NCBI GenBank assembly: GCA_037176705.1
Contig: CM073898.1
Coordinates: forward strand, 22,676,488-22,740,487
Length of the DNA stretch: 64,000 bases
Source: Molossus alvarezi
Lineage: Eukaryota > Chordata > Mammalia > Chiroptera > Molossidae
Reading direction: 5' to 3'
Part shown: positions 58,960 to 64,000 of the stretch, in pieces
Position numbering within the stretch: position 1 is the stretch's first letter
Layout: the number at the start of each line of letters is the position of its first letter
Program-made: the position numbers and the translations under genes
The notes under the pieces: model-generated
The model's database searches: none
What the model was told of the DNA's origin: nothing
The model's input: the letters and a program-made list of their open reading frames with translations, nothing else

Positions 58960-59578
58960 AGGTCCTTTAGTGAAACTGAAATATATCCCCTGGAGCTATA
59001 TGCGGAATGGTGGACTAGTGTTTGACATGGACCTGAAGACTCTAAAGGTGTGAAGGTATAAATGTATGTGTGTGGAGCAAGAGCAGATTGAACTTTTGGG
59101 ACACTTTATGATAATCCAATATAGAGTCACTGTCAACCATGACAGATCAAGTGGCAATATACCAAAGACTATGTGAATGGGGTATAATTGGATCACCCAA
59201 AACCATAAGTCTTGGATAAGGACTTGGATAAGGACTATTTCGACACCAATATAAGTGGGACTTCCACCCCTTGTGGGCATAAGAAATCAGAGTTCCAACC
59301 ACTTGACACTCAAAGTTAGCTGTTCCACAGATCATATTCAGAGCCCTACCTGGCTTCCACTCCACTGGCCGAGAGCTACCACATTAACTATCTAACTTGA
59401 GACTGACATCATCCATGGACACTGCCAGTGATCTGAACTTTGCGCCTGATGCTTACTCTGCTCCCCCTATGGTATAAGCTTCCCCTCTCTGTGTGTAACC
59501 TGTGTGTAACTTCACTGGTTTAATGGGGAGGTCTCCCCTAATAAACCTGGCATTGTAGAAAGATTCCAGCATGTGTGA
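58960..59578 (+). mobile_element. Probable ERV LTR, family not named
   Basis: LTR-like layout: a U3-like part with a tandem 13-base repeat (cttggataaggac, twice, near 59210-59235), a TATA-like caatataag (59247), a CT-rich part, and ctaataaacctgg (59539) followed by about 30 bases to a CA. No internal retroviral sequence is adjacent. Boundaries approximate and no TSD found. ORFs on the minus strand here are not protein-like. Confidence 0.45.
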
Positions 59579-59589
59579 GTGGCTTATTT

Positions 59590-60190
59590 ATTGTATTTGT
59601 TACAGTTTATACTGAACATTTTATCTTTATATTAACTAAGCAATGTTTATGACTATACAGGAATGTCTTTGAATTCTGTAAGCTATTTTTATTTTTTCTA
59701 ACATGCTATATGGTCTGATAGTTTGTCATTAGGTTATCCTGAATTTTGTAAGCAGTTTTGTTATTTTGCTTCTAATTATTTGAAATCTAGTATACTCGTT
59801 TCCAATATTCCCATCTTTAATACAATGTTGAAGAGTGAAGGTGAGTTCCCAAGTTTTCCCATTAAATATATTTGCTAATGAATTTCAGTAGATCCTCTCT
59901 ATTAATTTTCTTAATAAAGTTTCTATTTCTAGTTTTCTTTCCATTGCAAACAAGAATTGAATTTGATTAATTTTCTTTATATAATGAGATGTTTTTATTT
60001 ACTTTTTAATATGTTAACATGATAAATTTTTTAATTGCTGGAATAAACCTTCGTATTTCTAATATATGAAGAGAATTTTTGTTCACTGAACACATCAATT
60101 TTTAACATTTAATCTATACATTATTTTGGTATGATTAAGTCTCTTGTTTTGGTATATTTAGTATGAAGTTTATGCTATCTTGTAGAATAT
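59590..60190 (-). mobile_element. L1 relic (antisense), ORF2 RT region
   Basis: T-rich antisense L1 ORF2 text: cattaaatatatttgctaat, tttctagttttctttccatt, tgctggaataaaccttcgta, aagagaatttttgttcac, cttgttttggtatatttagt. Decayed. Confidence 0.55.
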
Positions 60191-60199
60191 AGCTTAGTT

Positions 60200-60330
60200 G
60201 AACATACATATATATTTATAAATGATTGCTATATATGTATACACATAATTTGTGTATTATTATATCTGTGGGTATATATACATATATATTTATACACACA
60301 CATACATATATGCACACACACATATGATAT
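60200..60330. repeat. AT/TG-rich simple repeat
   Basis: Mixed TATA, ACAC and ATAT runs (ttatacacacacatacatat). Confidence 0.85.
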
Positions 60331-60486
60331 ACACTGTTTGCTTTAGTTTTATGTATAGTATACTAACTCTTTCAGTGCCCTGTATTGTTGTTTAAATAAT
60401 TTTTTAATAGTTTATGCTATGAAGGTTTATGTATGGTAAATTCTGATAGGCAGTATATATATAAATGATCTTTCAAAAGTTTTTCT

Positions 60487-60690
60487 TATACTATAGTTTT
60501 ATTGACTTTTTAGAGAGAGAGAAGGAAGGAGAGAGAAACATCCATGTAAAAGATATTAATCAGCTGCCTCCTACACGCCCCCAACTGGGGATCAAGCCCA
60601 CAACCTGGGCATGTGTCCTGACCAGGAGTCAAACCAGTACCACTCAGTCCTTGGGACAATACTTAATCCACTGAGCACCACCAGCTGGAC
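60487..60690 (-). mobile_element. Ves SINE
   Basis: Antisense Ves: ttattgactttttagagaga, tcagctgcctcctacacgcc, aaaccagtaccactcagtcc, accaccagctggac. An imperfect TSD, aaaagtttttctt / agaagtttctttctt, flanks it. Older copy. Confidence 0.82.
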
Positions 60691-61184
60691 AGAAGTTTCT
60701 TTCTTTAAAGATAGTTTAGATTACTAGAATTTTAGACCGTCAGATATGTTGCCTTAGCACTTGAGAATATTTCTCTGTTTTTATTCATGGAGAAAGTCTG
60801 TTTTCAATTTAAATTTCATTATAGACACACACTTCTTTATAATCATTTTCATATCTTCTCTTTATTCTCTGTGTTATATATTTCATTATTAAGAGTCTAG
60901 ATGTGGATCTATTTCCTTTGTCCAGATAGATATTTGATAAAGTTTTCAATTTTAAAGTTCTGATCCTCCCTTCTAGAAAATTCTCTTCACATATTGGTTC
61001 TCAACTTTCTCTTCTATTCTTTTGAACTTCTGACAAATGGTAGATGTTTTGATATGTCTATAAATCAGTCATATCTACTGAGGATTTTATTTAATTGAAA
61101 TGACAATATTTTTACTATGAAACATTATACTTGTTTCTCTATTACAGCAATGTATTTTTATATTGACGATGTCTAAAGGACAAG

Positions 61185-61265
61185 TTATTTTCTTAAATTT
61201 ATCTTTATTGTTGAAAGTATTACAGATGTCCCCACTTTTTCCCTTCCATTGATTTTTTGTTGTTG
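61185..61265 (-). mobile_element. HAL1-type 3' tail fragment
   Basis: Antisense tail text tttatctttattgttgaaag, tattacagatgtccccactt, ttttcccttccattga matches the 3' end of the HAL1 at 12716. Very short copy. Confidence 0.65.
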
Positions 61266-61269
61266 TTGA

Positions 61270-61390
61270 ATATAATTTCTAAACTTTTTTTTTCCAATTT
61301 TTATTCATCTATTTTTGTTACAGATGTTTCTCCCTTTTTCCCCCTAGACACCTTCCTCCTCATCCTGCCACTTAATCCCTTCAAAAAGTG
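61270..61390 (-). mobile_element. L1-type 3' tail fragment
   Basis: Antisense tail text ttttgttacagatgtttctc, cctttttccccctagacacc, ttcctcctcatcctgcca matches the 3' end of the L1 at 30725 rather than the HAL1 tail. Adjacent to the HAL1-type fragment. Confidence 0.65.
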
Positions 61391-61805
61391 TTGTTAAACT
61401 TATTTAAAAGTATTTTATTTTCTGTGTTTTCATATATATACTTCAAGTTTTGAATGTGGATATGCGGCCATATTTCTTGTTAACGTGGTGATATTTGTCA
61501 GTAGCTCATGTTGGACAGGAGATAGGTTTGTTTGATTTTTCTCTATATATATTCATTCCACATATCCTAACAAATTTTTATTGCTTCTACCAGTGTCCTG
61601 GCCAACATCCCAGAAATAGAAATCTTATATTGATTATTTGGATTTCTGCCTCCTTGTTGAATCACTGGTATTGCAATATTTACCCCATAGCAAGAGAAAA
61701 ATATATTTCAGTTTCTAGTTACTGTTTCTGGTATGTGTTATCCCATCTCCTTATACCTGAGAATTGTCTTTAAGCCACTGATCCTTGCAATGGTAAGCTA
61801 TGGAT

Positions 61806-62016
61806 TTTTTTTTTTTCTTTATTGATTTTAGAGAGATAGGAAGAGAGAGGGAGAGATAGAAACATTGATGAAAGAGAACATTGATTGGAGGCCTCCTACA
61901 TGTCCCCCACCAGGGATTTGGCCCGCAACCTGGGCATGTGCCCTGATTGGGAATTGAACCGGAGACCCCTTGGTTCATGGGTCAATGCTCAACCACTGAG
62001 CCACACCAGCTAGGCA
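61806..62016 (-). mobile_element. Ves SINE
   Basis: Antisense Ves: T-run, ttattgattttagagagata, ggaggcctcctacatgtccc, gggaattgaaccggagaccc, gagccacaccagctaggc. Imperfect flanks (ctatggatttttt / ttgtagattttt). Confidence 0.87.
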
Positions 62017-62569
62017 AATTGTAGATTTTTAAAATATCCTTTCAGGAACAGAAAATGCCACTCCAGTCCCTACCTTATAGCAAAGAATCTGCTCTAGGCC
62101 CCAGACGAGGACAGAGTACTTTAAGGATACTGAGTACTTGATCAACTCTGTGTCCATGATTCTCATCCTTGGTTTAAAATAAAAATATCAGGAGAGCTTT
62201 TTTAAAGAACTGGTGCTCAGACTCCACACCCCCTCGTCCAACTTGTTAATTAAATTAGTCTAGAGTGGGGAATTGTCAAGGATATTTGAAAGTTACTAGT
62301 AATTTTAAAGTGCAGCTAGGATGGAAAACACTGGCCAATCTGAGACTTGGCACATAATAGATTTTAATTTTAACCTCACCTCACTTTGTATTTCACTTTT
62401 GTTTCTGCTTCATAGAGGTGTTACAGTTATTAACTCTTCAATAAATTATCCTTCAGCATATCTGGAAGACACAGGAGGTATTCATTACGTATTTGATTGT
62501 CAGGGACTTGAGAAAGTTGGCTCATTCTCACATTTCCTTCCAGAAATACTCCTGAAGTTCTCATTAATG

Positions 62570-62755
62570 TGACACCATTCATTGACCGTCTAATATGTGT
62601 GTTAAGCCCTATATTAGGAGCAACAGAATACATTGAATAAGCAAATTAGAAAGGGAGAAAGATAGGCAAATAGGCAAACACAATAAAGTTGAATAAATAC
62701 TTAAACACTGGGAGCTGTAACAAGACAACTGTAAGGGCTTTGCTAATCAGGATTT
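62570..62755 (-). mobile_element. L2 relic (antisense), part 1
   Basis: The text accattcattgaccgtctaa, tgtgttaagccctatattag, gagcaacagaatacattgaa is the antisense L2 3' end. It is cut by an L1M at 62765 and appears to resume at 63145. Confidence 0.65.
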
Positions 62756-62764
62756 TTTTAAAAA

Positions 62765-63140
62765 TCAGACGCATGTTATTCAGGCATAAAATGAAGAAAA
62801 TTTTGTCAGATGCTACAACATGGATGGACCTTGAGGACATTATAATAAGTGCAGAAAGCCAGCCATAGAAACAAATAATGCATGATTCTACTTATATGAG
62901 TTATCTAAAGTAGTCAGACTCATGGAAGCAGAGACTGGAATGGTATTTTCCAAGGGTTAGAGGGATAAGGAGATGGGTTGGTGATACTTAAGATACATAG
63001 CATTCCAGTTATGAAAGATTAAAAATCTTAGAGATTTGCTGTACATTCTGCTTATAGTTAACAATCTTGTACTGTACACTTAAACATTTTTGAAGAGGGT
63101 AGATCTCATCTTATGTTTATTACTTTATAAAAAACTGGAG
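62765..63140 (+). mobile_element. L1M 3' end (ORF2 end and 3' UTR)
   Basis: The text gttattcaggcataaaatga, aacatggatggaccttgagg, gcatgattctacttatatga, gactcatggaagcagagact and ttgtactgtacacttaaac gives the end of ORF2 and the 3' UTR. It sits inside the L2. Confidence 0.8.
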
Positions 63141-63144
63141 GAGA

Positions 63145-63380
63145 AGAAGATAGCCATAGGGAAAGTCAGAGACAGGATTAGTCCAAGGAAAGAAAGCAAT
63201 GCATTTGAAAAATGGAATCTCGAGAGAACGCTGGAGAAATACAGGTTCAGTTTGCTGGGAGCTTAGAAAGCAGGCACGAGAGAAAAGAAGCGGGGTCCTT
63301 AAACCACAACAAAGAGTTCAGACTTCACTCATAAATGCAAAGCATTTATAAGTACTTAAGGAAAAGGCAATATAGTTAGT
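63145..63380 (-). mobile_element. L2 relic (antisense), part 2
   Basis: The text aaagtcagagacaggattag, aagcggggtccttaaaccac, gagttcagacttcactcat follows the next part of antisense L2, continuing 62570-62755. Confidence 0.5.
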
Positions 63381-63779
63381 ATTTGGAGCACTGGTTTTCA
63401 ATACTGTTTCAGTAGTAGACTTTTTTTTTTTTAATCCTATGTGAAATTGCAATGTATAAGCAGGTCAAATCAAGGTGCTCTGCTTTAAACTGGAAAGGGC
63501 TGCCACCAGTTTTTCTAGGCCAAAGCCTCCTCTGAGGCTACACCAAGGAAGTTTCATGTTCACATGGAGAACAGATTGAAAAATTGATGCAGAGAAATCA
63601 TGAGCTGATTATTTATCCAGTTTATAATTAAAGTAAATTTTACTTGATTATCTGTAAATCTGAAAATTATCAGCCAATAGTATCTTATATATTTCTATTG
63701 TCTTCTGATCCAAGGTTGATGGTAGCTGATATATGATAAAGCAATTACTGTCAAATATTTTCTAATATTTAGCATATTT

Positions 63780-64000
63780 TTTTTTTTACATTTTAAAATC
63801 TTTACTGTTGAATGTATTACAGATGTTCCTCATTTTTCCCCCATTGACCCCCCTCCTCCCCACTCCCATCCTCCTCCTGCCTTTTCCCACACTGTTGTCT
63901 GTGTCCATTGGTTATGCATATAAGTTCTTTGGTTTATTTCTTCCCACCCCCAATCATTCTTCCCTTTGAGGTTTGTCAGTCTAGCAACCAACTTGTACTT
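63780..64000 (-). mobile_element. HAL1/L1-type 3' UTR, cut by window end
   Basis: Starts with a T-run and follows the HAL1 3' UTR at 12745-12945 almost base by base (ggttatgcatataagttctt, gtttatttcttcccaccccc, tttgaggtttgtcagtctag). The rest lies beyond the window, so whether it is a second HAL1 or an L1 cannot be decided here. Confidence 0.85.

Noticed and set aside
1..64000. CRISPR array, bacterial operon or viral genome
   Set aside because: No spaced direct repeats, no dense coding, and a repeat profile that is plainly mammalian.

Overview
The window reads as a mammalian chromosome segment from a bat, most likely a yangochiropteran (vesper-type). The basis is at least twelve tRNA-derived SINEs of the Ves type (5' end gccctggcc.gtttggctcag), a L1 and half-L1 pair sharing one 3' tail, and a SPIN-type hAT element. 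Mammalian MIR, L2, CR1/L3, MaLR and L1M relics form the older background. The sequence is AT-rich, and I found no exon of a functional host protein gene, no real tRNA or rRNA gene and no CRISPR array. It looks like intergenic or deep intronic DNA. Family names are from memory of consensus sequences; no search was run.

Layout. 1-2.3 kb: an old antisense L1M split by a younger L1 that has a twin-priming 5' inversion and target-site duplications (TSDs). 2.4-7.1 kb: two Ves SINEs, then a sense L1M ORF2 relic opened twice, by a probable 381-bp solo LTR and by a ~600-bp TA-targeting DNA transposon. 7.5-12.3 kb: an MLT1-like LTR, an L1 3' tail, hAT, MIR and L2 relics. 12.7-14.9 kb: a complete antisense HAL1 (half-L1: ORF1 but no ORF2) with a perfect 16-bp TSD. 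15-28 kb: unique sequence, one MIR, seven Ves copies and a ~95-bp-arm inverted repeat at 20.9-21.1 kb. 28.9-30.4 kb: an ancient HAL1/L1M relic. 30.7-36.5 kb: a full-length but dead L1 with a 14-bp TSD. 37-47 kb: CR1/L3, L1M, a SPIN copy, MIR and L2 relics, microsatellites. 48-53 kb: L1M and L2. 54.0-54.8 kb: a processed PPP1R14B pseudogene. 56.9-59.6 kb: two probable ERV LTRs. 59.6-64 kb: antisense L1 pieces, two Ves, an L2 split by an L1M, and the start of another HAL1/L1-type tail.

How the parts relate. The HAL1 and the full-length L1 end in closely related 3' tails, so I infer the HAL1 was copied by proteins of this L1 lineage. The Ves SINEs have A-tails and TSDs of about 9-17 bp, as expected if the same L1 machinery mobilised them. 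The nested insertions give a relative order: L2/MIR/CR1, then L1M and ancient HAL1, then LTR and DNA elements, then bat L1/HAL1 and Ves.
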